From NCBI GenBank assembly GCA_022606135.1, contig JABYQN010000007.1, positions 1,364,001 to 1,428,000 on the forward strand: a DNA stretch of 64,000 bases, written 5' to 3'. Position 1 is the first letter of the stretch; each line of letters begins with the position of its first letter. This stretch comes from Fomes fomentarius (taxonomy: Eukaryota; Basidiomycota; Agaricomycetes; Polyporales; Polyporaceae). Both the position numbers and the translations under genes were made by a program. The notes under the pieces are model-generated. The model made no database searches, was not told where the DNA came from, and saw nothing but the letters and a program-made list of their open reading frames with translations. Shown piece after piece: positions 1 through 12,890 of the stretch.

Positions 1-3000
1 GCATCTCAGTCCGCGAAGCACTCCGGGACTCGGTTCTGTACGCCGAGTTGACCGGGCTACGCGTACCGTTCTGCGATGGACTCCTCGGCGAAGCTGTCCT
101 GTTATCGAAATACGAGTCAACCTGGGGCGAGTTGAAGGCTGATGACGGGAACGCAGGCTGCGGGAATTGGCGCACTGCTGGCGTTCCTTGGTTCTCGAGG
201 ACATCGTGCAGATTGAGAGTCTCGGAAGTTCCTTCGTGTTGGTAGTGATGATGGTCCTCCTCGGAGTGAAGCGACTCCTCGATGATACCGAGTTTCGGAT
301 TCGGCCCCGGATGCGGCGGTGAGTGCGGCGCATCGATGGGGGAGTACGACGAGCCTGGGCTGATCGGAGGCGAGGCGAGGTAAGCGAGAGAAGATGTGCG
401 ACTGAGGCTGGGAGTACGCAACGAACTGTACGATGTCGCCGAGGATAACGAACGGCTGTCATCGAGGGGCGGCATTGGCAAAGAGCCTCGTGGAAGGTGC
501 AAATTGCGGTGACCATGCGCAACGGGAGGTAGAAGGAGGTTGGAGTCATACATATCGTCACCCATGTACGATCCGCCATCGGAGTCTGTGTAGACAGAGG
601 TCCTCCGATCCCGCTGATAGGATGAATAGAGCGATGACATAGACGAACCAAGCGAATCGCGGCGAGGGTTCGATGGGACGGGCTCCTCGAAGTACAAGTC
701 TGAGAAACTCTCCAACTCGGCCATAGGCGGCGCGTCCGGGATTGGCTCCTCCTCTATAGTCGCGTCCACAGTTGGAGAAAGCATCTCTGCGATCGCGAGC
801 AGGTCTTGCTCGGTCGACTGGGACATGATACTAAATGGACGCGATGTCGACCGGTGAAGGGTCGGGGGAGACTGTCCCCCGAACGATGAGCCCAGTTCCT
901 GCTCCTGACGAGCATCACGCGAAGATGAGTTGGACGAGATAGTGTCTATAGATCCCATACGTCTGGGGCGAGGGACGGGAAGGCTCTTGAGAGGAACAAC
1001 ATCGCGGTCTTCCAAGCCATCCAGAGGCGCCAACGTATCCAACGAGCCCGTCCGCTTCGGCCGTTGTGGCTGCTGCTGACCGGGAGGGGCTGGAAGCGGG
1101 ATCGTCGGCGGGGGTAAACGAGCTGGCAAGCACGAACATCAGTGCTCCATGTTCAGCTGATTCAACATCAAACATACCAAGAGCACCAGGCGACTTCGGC
1201 GGTGCTGGTCCCAACCCAGCTAACTCCATAAAGTTCTCCGGCTCCTCCTCATTGACACGAGGCATAATCATCGACGCATCCGAGTACCTCTTGTTGCTGG
1301 TACCCGGTAACACCGGGACAGGGAGTGCCTGTCCATTGAGGCCGAACTCCTGAAGGTCTGCTAGGACCGAGAGTGGTTCCAAGCCTACAGAGTTGTCAGC
1401 ATGAAAACCCCACCATGTGAAGCGGCTAATCACTGACTACCATTTGCACCGCGTGTGAACCCACGCGACGCGCTGCTGTCTGACAAACCTCCACGCATGT
1501 ACGAAGCATCGGACATACCACGCGGACGCGCCGCAGCAGGGGCGTCCAGACGACCGCCGCTCCCACCACTCGCGTCCGAGTTCCTTCCGCCACCAGCACC
1601 TGCATCTTTGTCGGTCTTGGATCGGACACCCGCGGGACGTTTCTGGGAGTACGCCTAACGATCGCGACGGGAACGGTCAGCTCATCTGCCAAAATCTAGG
1701 AACGAGGAAGTGGCGTACCATGACGACACGAAGAGCGCTGTCGGCCGAAACACATTAGCTCAAACCGCAGTATGCAGTAGGTGTCAACCCCTTACCGAAT
1801 TTGAAGGCTCCTGCAACTGCAAAGCGTGGAGACGCCGTAGATTCCAACTGAAGTCGCATAGCTCAGCGCACGATGCATCGCGTGCTTCACCAGCGACTGG
1901 AGATGCGTCAAATTGTAGGTGCTGGACAGCAGCAGAAGTTGGCTGAGGACGGCCGGCGCATGCTGCAGAGGAGTGATCAGGGCCATGGAGTAGAAATACT
2001 GCATGAACGCCAGGCTGATGGGATACGGCTCCGAGAGGTTGAAGGAGCGGGCGGTGAGGCGGGGATCTGGACGCGCTTCCTGACGGTTGACAGTGGGGAG
2101 ATCGGGTGCAGGCGTGTGGGAAGCGACGGCGGGCATTGCCTCGAGGGCACGAGACGCAGCTTGGAGGAACAGCTTCCGCTGCTCCTTGAACCACGGCCAG
2201 CGGTCCTCGAGGAGCTTACGCGAAACCCTGATTCGTCGGCCATCGTCACAGACAATCTCGAAATCTGCCATGAGACCTTCTTCGAGCGCTCCCAAACCAA
2301 GTTCCTGCATGGGGACGTCAAGAACCAGGGGAGGGGGCTGATAGATACCGAAAGCCTCCAAGTCAATGCAAGTCACATGATCCCAGCTGAGCAGACGGCG
2401 ATTGTAGTCTTCGACTAGATTACTATGCCTGTTACCGAAGACAACGAACTTGTTCGCACTCGCCCACAAGCAACTGCGGAACCAGGAGCCAGAAGCTAGC
2501 GCGCTACCTGGGTCGATGCGTGACCAAGTCATGTTGATGAGGTCCAACGCCCAGATAGAAAACGATTGGTACGTCTGCGACAAGTACGTGCCCGCGACAA
2601 TGAAGAAAGTGCCCAGAATAGCACCAGTGGGGAAGCGGAGACCAGGAGGGAAGGAGGTCCCGGTCATGGATCCAGAGCGGTCTGAGACGGTGAAGTCGCC
2701 CTCAGAGAGAGGCGTGAATACTTCCAGTTCACGCTGCACATCGGTGAACTGCAATGCAGCGAGATTAAAATATGAGAATTGGTGCACGGAAAGAGGTAAC
2801 GATCGGATCTCACGTTGTAGTTACTGAAAAGGAAGATATCGCAGGGGTAGTCGTCCGTCGGTGCCGCGGAGTAAGGCAGGTGAATCAAGGCATCGCTCTG
2901 CGTCGCGTTCGGCGCGGGAGCAGCCTTCTTGTCGATGTTGAAACGCGTGCCAGGTTGACCAAGTCGCGCAGAAGATTGGCCTCCGCGAAGCTCATCCTGC

Positions 3001-3784
3001 GGGAGACGCACGCGCTGGTCCGCAGTGACCGCAACACTCCGATACGTACCGCAATGCCTAGGATAGTCGCGACGACAGATCCAAGTCTGCTGCACCAGGT
3101 CAAAAACGTAGACATCGTCGAGCCAGACATTAGCCAGGTCTTGGCCACCAATGATGAAGAGACGGTCGGCAGTGACAGAGGAGAGGTGTGCATAGCGAGC
3201 GTTGGGAACGATGGCAGAGTCGGTGGGGATGGGTGCAGCAGGCAACCAGTGCCTAGTGGTGAGGTCGAAGAGACGAACGTCGTTCAACACGCAGAGATCT
3301 TCGGGGTTGTCGGACTGAGGCTTGATTGCCATACCGCCGAAGATAATGAGATGGTTCCGCCCTGTATGCGCTGTAAGCACGGGCGGGGGAGATTGGGCGT
3401 AAGCGAGACGTACAGGTGTCCGCGCTGTGGAAGTAGCGAGCCTGAGGGATATCATCCTCCAGGGACTGGGGAACCCGCTCCCACTTGAATGTCTCCAAGT
3501 CGAATACATAGATGTCCGAGACCATTTTGCGCTCGGAGACCAGGCGTCCGCCCTATGTATGTGTGCGCGCGCGGTGAGGACTGGCCTGGGTGTGATGAAC
3601 AAGATGCTCACATATAGATACATTTTGGACCCGACGACGGTGGTGGACGCGCCCTACGCGCGCGGACGCGTTACTTCCTGGTCCACTGCGCGCATATAGT
3701 CAAGCAAGTACTCACCACGAGTTTGGGGGGAACATCACCAGTGGTCTTGCGGCAGAAGGCCGTTAGATCCGAGATGGGATACAT
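1..3784 (-). CDS. Kelch-repeat / BTB-domain protein (Ral2/LZTR1-like architecture), C-terminus cut by window edge
   Basis: The N-terminal half is a kelch propeller, seen as repeated blade motifs such as HLIIFGG, RLFIIGG and DDVYVFD followed by aromatic residues. It is followed by a BTB-like segment (about 2300-1860, from MADFEIVCDDGRRIRVSRKL to the LVKHAMHRAL helix). A long Ser/Pro-rich low-complexity tail then runs off the left edge. The start is the ATG at 3784 (MYPISDLTAFCRK). Exon 1 (3784-3716) splices to a 42-nt exon (3653-3612) and then to 3552, giving an unbroken KLV-GASTTVVGSKMYLY-GGRL. Further introns lie near 3420, 2800, 1790, 1690 and 1177-1133 (GTATGT donor). Kelch plus BTB is the arrangement of fission yeast Ral2 and animal LZTR1, which act on Ras signalling; that role is inference here. 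Kelch and BTB calls are firm, the orthology is not. Confidence 0.75.
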
Positions 3785-6013
3785 GGCTTGCCCTAGCAGA
3801 GGCGGGACGGAGAGCCAGGACGGGACCGGAGGAGTAGGAAGTGTCGGGGAGTGGACTCGGAGACGTGGTAAGTACAGCTTCTCGCATTGGCAATATGAGC
3901 ATGCTCAGCGGACTTCGAAATCTGTCCGAAACGATCTCAAACTCCTGATCTAAAGCACACGCACTATTCCCCTTCTCTCCCCTGCCCTGCCCTATCGACT
4001 GTCGCTACGCCCGTCTCTTCTCGATTATCAGCGTGCCCTCCCAGCTCTTCCAGCACTCCAACCCTCTTCAACATGTCGACTGTCGTCCAAACTCTGCGCC
4101 CGCCCTACTTACGTTCTAACCGTGCCCAGTCTCTCCAGACCACTCCAATCACGCCAGCGACTGATCGCGCTTTCTTTCTCGAACAAATCCGTGGCCCGCC
4201 TGAACCTTTCCGCGTCTCCCTTGCGAGTCGCTGATCACACGAATCGGCTTCTAACCCCGCGTATTTTCTACTCAATTTCTAATATCGTCCCACAGAACTT
4301 GTGCTCTTCCCGTGCGCCGGCATCCTCTTCCTGCGCGATAGCCGCATGTTTCCCATCACATCCACTGGCCCTTGTGGCTTGTCACCAGGACTCTGTAGGC
4401 GGCTTCTCTCGCCGGTGCGACGAGTCCCGTATGCACTTGTCACAACCAAGCCTTGCATTTACTCTCTCTGCCTTCATTAATGCAGATGTCATCATCTGCA
4501 CATTCACGCGTTGATCAGCGCGGAGGTTGAACATTGAAACGCTGAGTACGCACGAGTGATCCCGTCTTCCGTTGAACAAGCGAAGCTCCACCGCAAATTG
4601 ACCCATGAGGTCTCTCGGGGCCTCATGTTGCTACTCAACGCTTAAGACTCCCACATCCTTTCGGGAATCCGAACACAGCAGCTAGCCGTATTTGGGCGGC
4701 GCAATACTTTGGATGCGACGTCTGTGAGCTAGATGCCCAGCCTGCACGAGGTTCACTCTGCCTACAAGTGACTTGCCTCTGTTCACCTGCAGCTTGTTTA
4801 GCCCCTGCGAACATTACGTTGCTACTCAACGCCCATGCTTCTGCCCTGAAGCTTCCTTTTGAGCGCTCGGTCCGGGCTTCATACGCCCGTGTTCCTCGCG
4901 CCTCTCCTACAGAATGATCTCACCTGTCCGAACAACAGCATTGGTCGCAATCCTTGTCGCTCTCGCTGCCAAACTGACTGTTCCAGACTGTTCCGCTGAC
5001 GCAAGTCTTAGTAGTCTGGTACGGCGCCCGCCCATCACGCCAGCCACCAGAACGACGTCCGTTTGTCGTCTGAAGCTGCCCAGGCCCTGGCACCAGCGCC
5101 ACCATCTACTGTTCGACCACACTTCTAACGCACGAGAAGTCAACGAGGTTCTGTTCAACTACGACAGCTGCGCAGAATGGATGTTACATATTTTCGACAA
5201 TGTTACTGCCTTGTACCAATCCGATTGGCACTGCGCCCTCGATCAGGCCCCGTGTACTTATGGGAGTCGTCACTCCGGAGGTTGGACGTCCAATCTCATA
5301 TCGCCTTCTCTGGTCTTGGCAGCGGGGGGCCGCCGGGAACACTGGGGTCCACCGGGAACACTGTGCGGAACGTTCCAACGCGGCCATACCGAAAGCCCGT
5401 GTCGATCTGTCGGTGCACTGTCCGAGTCCTGTGGCGGCGCGACCAACGGTTTTTCCTGGCGGGGCCCTGTCTCGATATGGAGAGACGAGCGCGGCGTCGT
5501 GTCGTACCGCCGGGAGCGAGTCTCTGGGCCTGTGGCGACACAGCGGAGGCCGTGTGCCCGGGCCTGGCGATGGGTAGTGCAGCGCAGTTCGCACCGTGCT
5601 GCGCTAATGGAGATAACTGGCCGAGGCCTAGGTATGGCCAGGGTATGGCATTGGAGGACCTGGTTGTCGTAACTGGGGCTATGCATCAGCTTCTTCAACC
5701 GTAAGATGCAGAAGTATAGAAATCTCTCAACGTCTGATAGAAAGGAAAAGAAGGTTTTAGGTGAGCTGCGCGGGGGGCGAGGGAGTGTATGTCCAACCCA
5801 TCTAATTACACCCGGTTTAAAGGCGAGGATGGCACTAGCATACCTACACTGCCAGACACCAGACCAGTGGAAATTGCAGTCAGTGCGGATTGTGGTAATC
5901 GGGGTCAGAATCAGTGGAAATTAAAGACTCAACCTGGCATGTGGATGCCACAATCCCACTTGGTCATCATGATGAGCTGAGAATTGATGCCGAGAAAGTG
6001 CAGAAAGCCCTGT

Positions 6014-6099
6014 AAAAAAAAAGACATCCAAAAGAATCGAACTCCCGAAAACAGCATGGATGAAAGCATGAAGGGAAAGGCAATCCACCGACTCAGCCA
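6014..6099 (-). ncRNA. tRNA-like Pol III locus (A box, B box, T9 terminator), probably a tRNA pseudogene or SINE head
   Basis: On the minus strand, 6099-6088 reads TGGCTGAGTCGG, a perfect match to the internal Pol III A box (TRGCNNAGYNGG). At 6043-6033 is AGTTCGATTCT, nine of eleven matches to the B box (GGTTCGANTCC). A run of nine T residues (6022-6014) follows, a good Pol III terminator. The spacing between boxes is normal for a tRNA gene, and a T arm with five pairs (several G-U) can form. The expected acceptor stem does not pair, so a working tRNA is unlikely. A tRNA-Ser-like pseudogene, an organellar tRNA copy or a tRNA-derived SINE are all possible. Confidence 0.45.
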
Positions 6100-7405
6100 T
6101 CTAACCCTAGGTATTTCAGTACGAAGCATTTATATCCTCAGTGCAATATGTGAAGACAACGAAGTATAAGTAGCTCAGTCTTCGAAGCAGTTTGCGGCAC
6201 AGGACTGCCTCCTGTGACATCCAACCAGCATACAGGGGATAAACCAGAGCACACTTTGTGGGTAGCCTGCCAGCAAGTGTCGAACAGAGCATTAGCACTA
6301 TAGTGCTACTCAGTGAAGTTCATAACGAAGGAGGTCCCAGCGGAAGGCGTTCACTGTGGGGACAGGCAGCGCCCGCTAGCCGACGGACAGCTTACTTAAG
6401 AAGATGAGCCTCTGATGGACGTTATCTCTCTCGTTGATAAAGGATCATGTCATCTTATCTAGTCTTATCTCTGTCCTGAGTTCGATAACCGAGACGCGAT
6501 CAAGAGACTGAGGCCCTTACACCATTCATTAGCATTTAATATGCCCTACAGCACTTGTAATCGACCACGGGTGTTCCCAGGAGCGTCCAGAATATCGATG
6601 TTATGCTACGATCAGAATATGGCCATGGCATGTTCACATTCTGGCTGCTCTGCTTGCAGAGCATGGAGCAATGGCAATGCCTCGGGTCGTGCTAGTCATA
6701 GCCCAGCCTCTCCCGCTCGGCTCTTCCAATCAACTTACAGCACGCCCAGGTATTAAGCATAGATGATAGACCATAATGTTAGCATCATGTCTGCGCATTC
6801 TTTCTGTCCCTTGCAAAGGGTAATGCTGTAGGATCCGAAGTAGTGAGCACTATGAGTGCTGCGTTCAGACGAGCGCCTAATGCACCTCCGAGGCGCATGC
6901 CCTTGGAATCGCACTTGACTTGCAGTCCGCCCTTGCTCGAAATCTGCCCAACAAACACATTTGGAGGTACTTTTGTAACCAACTGCTTGACTTGTTCGGG
7001 CTACATTTTTGAATATCCCTCAGTAATGCCTGATTCTCCACCCATGCACCACCAGATGTCCATAAGCCAGTCAACAAACGCAAAATCGGCTCCGAACGAT
7101 TTGTTGTAGATCATAGTAAGAAACTATCTGAGGCAATTTGGAGACCGATAAAGGATGATTACGGACTGCAGACATTCATACCACCGACAAAGCGAACTTC
7201 AGCGTCTCTTCCTGGTCTCTCCACCATCTAATCTACAATCTGGGTCATTAGATACGACGGCATATCGGCGGCATCTCGGCGGCTTCCACTATCTCCCATC
7301 AGCGACCAGGAGACGCTGGGCCGCGCGCTAAAGGGCATTTGGCAGAGGGTTGCCGGTCCCCATTCACTGTGAAAATTCAAGTCCGTCAGTCACGTGTGTT
7401 CCCAG

Positions 7406-7492
7406 CCGCCCGTCTCAGCAGATATCAACTAGCGGCCGCCCGTACCAGTAGATATCAACTGGACAGCCGCCCGTTCCACCTGGTATCTACTG
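7406..7492. repeat. Short imperfect tandem repeat (about 30 bp x 3)
   Basis: Three head-to-tail units begin with CCGCCCGT at 7406, 7436 and 7467. The first two carry GATATCAACT in the middle; the third is diverged (GGTATCTACT). The unit length is 30-31 bp and no open frame follows it. Confidence 0.7.
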
Positions 7493-8531
7493 TCGTAGAT
7501 CGTGTCTACCACTTTCCAGGTTGAGTCTTTCATTTCTACTGGAAAATTCCTACGATTTCCACAATCTCACCATTCTCCTTCAATTTCCACTTTTCGCTGT
7601 CTGGCAGTGTAGGCCTGGTGTGCCACTGTACATGTGTGGCATACCGATGGCATACTTATGATGCGCTACGTCAGAATGTGCTTCACAAATCCTACGCCGC
7701 CACGCAAACATGTCGACAAAGCTCAAGGTTCGGTACAGGTGCTAATGATGCGCGGGTGAGCATGTTAGCGGATGTATCACGCAAGCTGGGCATGTCAGAA
7801 ACAACGGTCAGAATATGTCAAACCCACGACTCAGAGGGTACTATATCTGCCCAAGTACTGCAGATGTTGGCACTCGATCATGTTGCGCGAGTGCCGGATC
7901 ACACCTATAGGCATCTCCGTCGATGGTCGGTAGACTGCAGGCTCACAGCTGGGACAAGCCTCTTGTGAACTGCGAACCATTGCCTCGAGCTCGAACCTCA
8001 AGCAGCTTATCACTATGTCGAGTTCCAAAGTGAGAATCGGCACGGACAGGGATGTGAGCCTCGTACTCACCTCCTTGCAAATGGCTTGTACCACACTCTG
8101 CCACGATAAGCCGTATACTTGCGGGTGGCTGGATCTTGGTCCTGAGGAGGCTGGCTAGACTCTAGAGAGGCCTCCTTATCTTGTCCATTTTTATATCCTC
8201 GAGGACATGCGCAAGACTGCGCAAGAGTTGAAAGAACGTTGAGATTCGGAAGTAATCTAGATCGACTCTCACCCACTAGCTCGCAGCGACCACTCGGTAT
8301 GCTCGAATTTGCTGGAAGATCCAGAGAGCCTCAGCCATGTGCACGGTCTGGACGACTGTGAGTGCAGGCGCGGAAGCAGACGTAGTTAGGGCGTTAGGCT
8401 CTGCGAGTGCGAGCATGTTCACTTGCACTCGTCTGTCTCTCATCCTCAAGTCCCACCGTCCAACCCTATCGCGACCTCTGCCTCGTGCCTCGTCTCCATC
8501 GTCTCTCTCACTCCTCGCACGTAATATTAAA

Positions 8532-9282
8532 ATGTCCACCGGCACGGCCATCGCCCATCCCTCGCCCGACAAGATCCAAATCGTCGCCCACGAGCAGTAC
8601 TCGCCCCCAGAGTCCCTCTCCCCAGCAGACGTCGCCCCGTGCCCGCTCGCCCAGTTCCGCTCCTGGTTCACCGCCGTCCAGGGCGCCGTCCGCGAGCCCG
8701 AGGCGATGACCGTCTCGACCGCGACCGCGGCCGGTGTGCCCTCCGCGCGCATCGTGCTCCTCAAGCAGGTCGACGCCCGCGGCTTCGTCTTCTACACCAA
8801 CTACACCTCGCGCAAGTCCCGCGAGCTCGCCGAGAACCCGCGCGCCGCCCTCGCCTTCTACTGGCGCGAGGTGCACAAGCAGGTCCGCGTCGTCGGCCGC
8901 GTCGAGCGCGTCGCGCGCGAGGAGAGCGATGCGTACTTCCACTCGCGCCCCGTCGGCTCGCAGCTCGGCGCGTGGGCGAGCAGGCAGAGCACGGTCGTGG
9001 CCGATGGCGAGGTCCACGCTCGCGCGGAGCTGCTGAAGGAGCGGTTTGGCGAGGAGGTGCCGTACCCCGAGTTCTGGGGAGGGTGGAGGATCGTGCCCGA
9101 GTACGTGTTTTGCTCCCTGCATATCGCTGCATCTCGGTCCTCTTATGCTCCTCACCGCTTGCAGTGAGGTTGAGTTCTGGCTTGGCAAGCCTTCCCGTCT
9201 TCACGATCGGGTGCGCTATACCCGGGTAGAAGGTTCGTCGGACGATGCACCCCAATGGAAGATCGAGCGACTTGCTCCCTAG
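8532..9282 (+). CDS. PDX3: Pyridoxamine/pyridoxine 5'-phosphate oxidase
   Basis: FMN-dependent oxidase that makes pyridoxal 5'-phosphate from pyridoxine or pyridoxamine phosphate, the last step of vitamin B6 salvage. Exons 8532-9100 and 9165-9282 give 228 residues, the usual size for PdxH/Pdx3. Family hallmarks are present: [21 protein letters not shown] and [19 protein letters not shown] (FMN-binding core), the [13 protein letters not shown] loop, and the C-terminal signature [18 protein letters not shown], which is completed only across the intron (donor GTACGT at 9101). The ATG at 8532 fits the cytosolic enzyme. The same frame is open upstream with further ATGs at 8337 and 8415; the 39 extra residues from 8415 are Arg-rich without acidic residues, so a mitochondrial form is conceivable. 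Confidence 0.95.
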
Positions 9283-9676
9283 GAAGCCGCCAGCCCGCAT
9301 TCATAGATCACAAAGGATAGGTGTGTGAGGGGTGGATAGGTACTGCACATTGCACGGAGAGAGGTCATAAAAATTGTATCTAATAGTGTAGCATCCTCAA
9401 TAGCATCATAAACTAGCCAGGGCATAACGAATTCATACATGCATCTAAGCTACAGAGAGGTCCAGCAACTGCACCAGCAACAATCCTATCCCAAGCCCCA
9501 ACCGCCCTCTTCCCATTCCAAGATCGTCGCTCCCAGCCCTATGCACACCACGTAGAGAGCAACAGTGCCAGCACGCACCAAGCACCAAGCACCAAGAACA
9601 TATACTGCAGCCCACACTTTACGCAAGAAAAAAGCAAGGAGACAAGATAACAAGCACCGTCGGAGCATTGGGCGAT

Positions 9677-12600
9677 TCAGAACCACGTCATCCACCCATT
9701 GTCGCTGTACTCCGTCGCCATCTTGACCGGCGAATGGCCCATGCTCATGCCAACCGACGCATACGAGTCAGTCTGGCAGCCCGACCGCTCCGCAGACACG
9801 CCGAAGCCCGTCGACGGCGGCGCCCCGTTCCGGCCCCCATGCGACGACGCGGCGACAAGGTGCAGCTGTCCCGGTAGGAGAATCGGATCGTTGGGTGGCG
9901 GCACGTTCGCGGTCGCTTCCTCGTATGCACGCACGAGCTTGCTGTGCGCGCCGCCTGCCGGGAACGCTGAGACGTCCGCGTCGCCCGGAGCGGCTTCCCT
10001 ATTTGCAGCGGGCGATGTGAGGCCCGCCCGAACGCCAAGCTTGCACACATCGTCATCCATCTCGGTCTCTGGGTGCGTGCCATACCTGCTATGCAGATAC
10101 GTCGAGCGTGCGCGTTCGAAGAGTGTCTCCAGTATGGGCTGTAGGCTTTCGTCAGAGCGATGGCGTAGAGAACGCCCCGGTGAGCTACTTACACATGCTT
10201 TGGCTGCGATCGGACTCCGGTCGCTCACGTCCGTGAACAACCGGAGGGTCTTGGCTAACTCGAGCAGAGCATTTGACGCCATCACGGAGGGGGGCACTCG
10301 CGATACCAGCAGAGATAACGCCACCTGAAAGAATAAATGGAGGGTGGTTAGCACACCGGCAGTTTCATCTGTCTCCGAAAAGATCGGAACTCACGGCTGA
10401 CGACAGTCCGTTCGACCAGAGTATCTGAGACCGGACAGAGTACTCGGGTTGTTGTCGGTAGTATGTCTCCAGACTCCAGAGCAAGCTGAGCGACGCCTGG
10501 TATACCGCAACGACGGATGATGCATATTTGTGATTCGCCCAAAAGCCTTCACTGAGCGCTTGTGTGAAGTATGCTCGATGTAGGTTCAGGAGAGCTGCGT
10601 GGAGGATTAATGAACGACCCCAAGGCTGCGCGCATGCGGAAATTACGCACCGACTTCACGCGTCATATGTGTCCATATCTGGAGGAGACACAGAGTGTTG
10701 CCGGACCCAGTTCCTGGGGTGACCTGCATGAACGGGGGCACCTCGAAGTTGCGTATCCGAGTATCGAGCGCCAGAATATCTGAGTAAGCAGGGGGCGACG
10801 GCGTTGCAACGGCCTCTAGTACCGGCGAGAAGCACTCTTTGGTAAATATATAGTGCCACCGTTGGTCTACGCAAACGCGGTTAACGGCCGGAGATCGTGA
10901 GGAGGTGTCAAAGAAAATGTGATGCACGCACAAACTTCCCGGTGTCCCTGTGGAGGGAACTCATTAGAGGTAGGTGGATCTACATCGATGTACCGCAGTG
11001 ACACGGATGGTGGCCGCCGCAGCATCAAACCCTGTCACATTACACACCCGTGGATTAGGTGCGAACCTAGTAAATTGGGGGACAAACCACGTACCAGTCG
11101 ATGATCTACGTTGAGCATGCACCACAGGAGGGTCTTCCGCTTGTCGAGCTCTTCTGGTATGACTTTTGAACGGGTAGCAGAACGATCTGGCGCCAATCGT
11201 CTCAAAATCAGGAAAATCAGGTGGAAGACATGCCGGGTAAGTAGCACTCACTCAGTCCGATCTGTCAACAGAGAATGGTCAGGAATCAGGCTGGCGCGAT
11301 CCAGAGCCAAAGAATGACGTACCCCAACAGCTAGTTTAGCCGCGATTCCCTGCAGGGAGACGATGAGCATTCATGACTTGCTCTAATGGACGGGTGCATG
11401 TGGCTTACCAGTACAGCCCAAGCGTATTCATGTGCATCCTTCTCCGCTGAGAACATGGTTAAATATCGCGACATATAGAACTGTCAACTGTTCAGACGTT
11501 ATTCAGACCGCAGTACGAAACCTGTACGTACCAGCGCATTGATAGCGTCTATACTCGGTTCATTTATGACCGAAGTCTCACACAACGCCGCTCGAGACAG
11601 CTGGTGTAGTCTTTCCGCGTCTTGTGTCCACGATCGGTGGCTGCGCCGTTGATCCACACAAGCACCAATGGCGAGGATTATGAGGAAGTAGGACAGCCTG
11701 TGAGGGTTGAGCGTCGCGGGCGAAGCGTTGTAAATACTGTGCAGCAGGTTCGGTATTCCGTCCGTGCCGTCCGAATTTTGACTGCGCACACGCGTTAGTC
11801 AGCTACGTCAAGTGATTTGCCGCGAAGCAACTGGAAAGAGGCGAAAACAGGGAACATGTGAAAGAGGGGTAGAACTTAACGCACTGCCATGCTGCATGTT
11901 CTGCTGCCTGTTCGCACAGGTACCGAGCTTCGTGTTGAGGTGGGAGCAAGTCCAGAATGCGCTTGCGGAGGTTGGGATTGAGGTCAATTGAGAGAGCGCT
12001 TGGGGCGGGGAAACGGTCGCTAACACGGAGGATATCATGCGGTATGCCGTAGTCTTCATGGATGCCGTTCGCGGGAGGTGACTGGCTCTGCCGCTGTATA
12101 TGCTCGGTGAGAGCTTCATTCAACCTCTGCGTTTCGGAACTTACGGGTGGGGATACTGGAGTGACGAGTCCGTGTTGCATAGAGTCTGCTCGCTTGCCGC
12201 CTTCCGCTCCGGGAGGCTGCATGTTTGGATCGACACCGAACAAGTCGGCCGACTTCTTGATGAGCAAAAGGTCTTCTCGGAGGAGTGGGTGTCCGGTCTG
12301 GAGCTCGCCGAGGGCATCTTCCAGCTCGCGTATGCGTAGGCTCATAGACTTGATCTTGTCATGGAGCTGCTCGGTGTTCGCGAGAATAAACCTGCGAAGC
12401 GGCGTGAATTTCCGGGTGCTTTTGAAGCCGCGCCGGTCTCAAGCATAGTCATACGCACCTGCTACCCTTGCCACCGGTCAACGAGCCGTCTGGACATATT
12501 TCCGCGCATCCCCTCTTGCAACATGACTGACAAGGAAATACGCGATCGCACTGTTCAGGCAACATCAGGACGGCGTCAATGAGTGTCACGGGTGGTGCGA

Positions 12601-12890
12601 GCGCACCTTGAGCTTCAACCTGGGCGCACCGACGGCGCAGGTGAGTCACAGAACGCCTGAAAGCAAGCACAGACATACCTCCTGCATTCACCACACGACA
12701 GAGGCCGCTTTCTATTCTTCTTAGAGGCGGCGTCCGTTGCTCCGTCTTGGTCGGGAATCGCGGATGTACTCGGACCAGGGGGCCCTGAGTTGTAGGAAGG
12801 CGGGGGATGCGTCGGGAGCTGGTCATCAAAGCGGGGCCGCTTTAGGCGTGGGGAGAAGTCGGCAAGGGGAGGGTCGTGGACGTTGTTCAT
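9677..12890 (-). CDS. Zn(II)2Cys6 fungal transcription factor
   Basis: The N-terminus is Pro/Ser-rich and then carries a binuclear zinc cluster assembled over three exons: CGECRR + LKLK + CDRVFPCQSCCKRGCAEIC, spacing C-x2-C-x6-C-x5-C-x2-C-x8-C. Introns interrupt it after CRR (GTATGT donor) and after LKLK. A leucine-rich helix follows (NTEQLHDKIKSMSLRIRELE, continuing), a typical dimerising coiled coil. The middle section (about 12000-10360) fits the fungal-specific regulatory domain, but I did not resolve all its short exons. The last exon ends at 9677 with a disordered acidic/Pro-rich tail. The start is the ATG at 12890 (MNNVHDPPLADF). Target genes cannot be told from sequence. Confidence 0.85.

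Larger units (their letters stand above)
3785..8531. other. Gene-free stretch with small repeats
   Basis: About 4.7 kb between the kelch gene start and the PNPO start. Overlapping frames at 4900-5700 stay open on both strands, but none shows a recognisable domain or a convincing exon chain. A 15-nt word (GTTGCTACTCAACGC) occurs near 4626 and 4819. A Pol III-like locus lies at 6014-6099 and a tandem repeat at 7406-7492. The part next to 3785 should hold the kelch gene promoter, and the part before 8532 the PNPO promoter. Confidence 0.5.

Noticed and set aside
4626..4834. Repeated word GTTGCTACTCAACGC
   Set aside because: Two copies of 15 bp only, without a wider repeat around them.
4900..5704. 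Overlapping long frames on both strands, up to 252 codons
   Set aside because: Frames are open on both strands together with no domain, no exon chain and inconsistent composition; GC-rich DNA gives such frames by chance.
7618..7968. 116-codon frame with a helix-turn-helix-like string (VSRKLGMSETTVR)
   Set aside because: No other domain supports it, the opposite strand is equally open, and no splice sites extend it.
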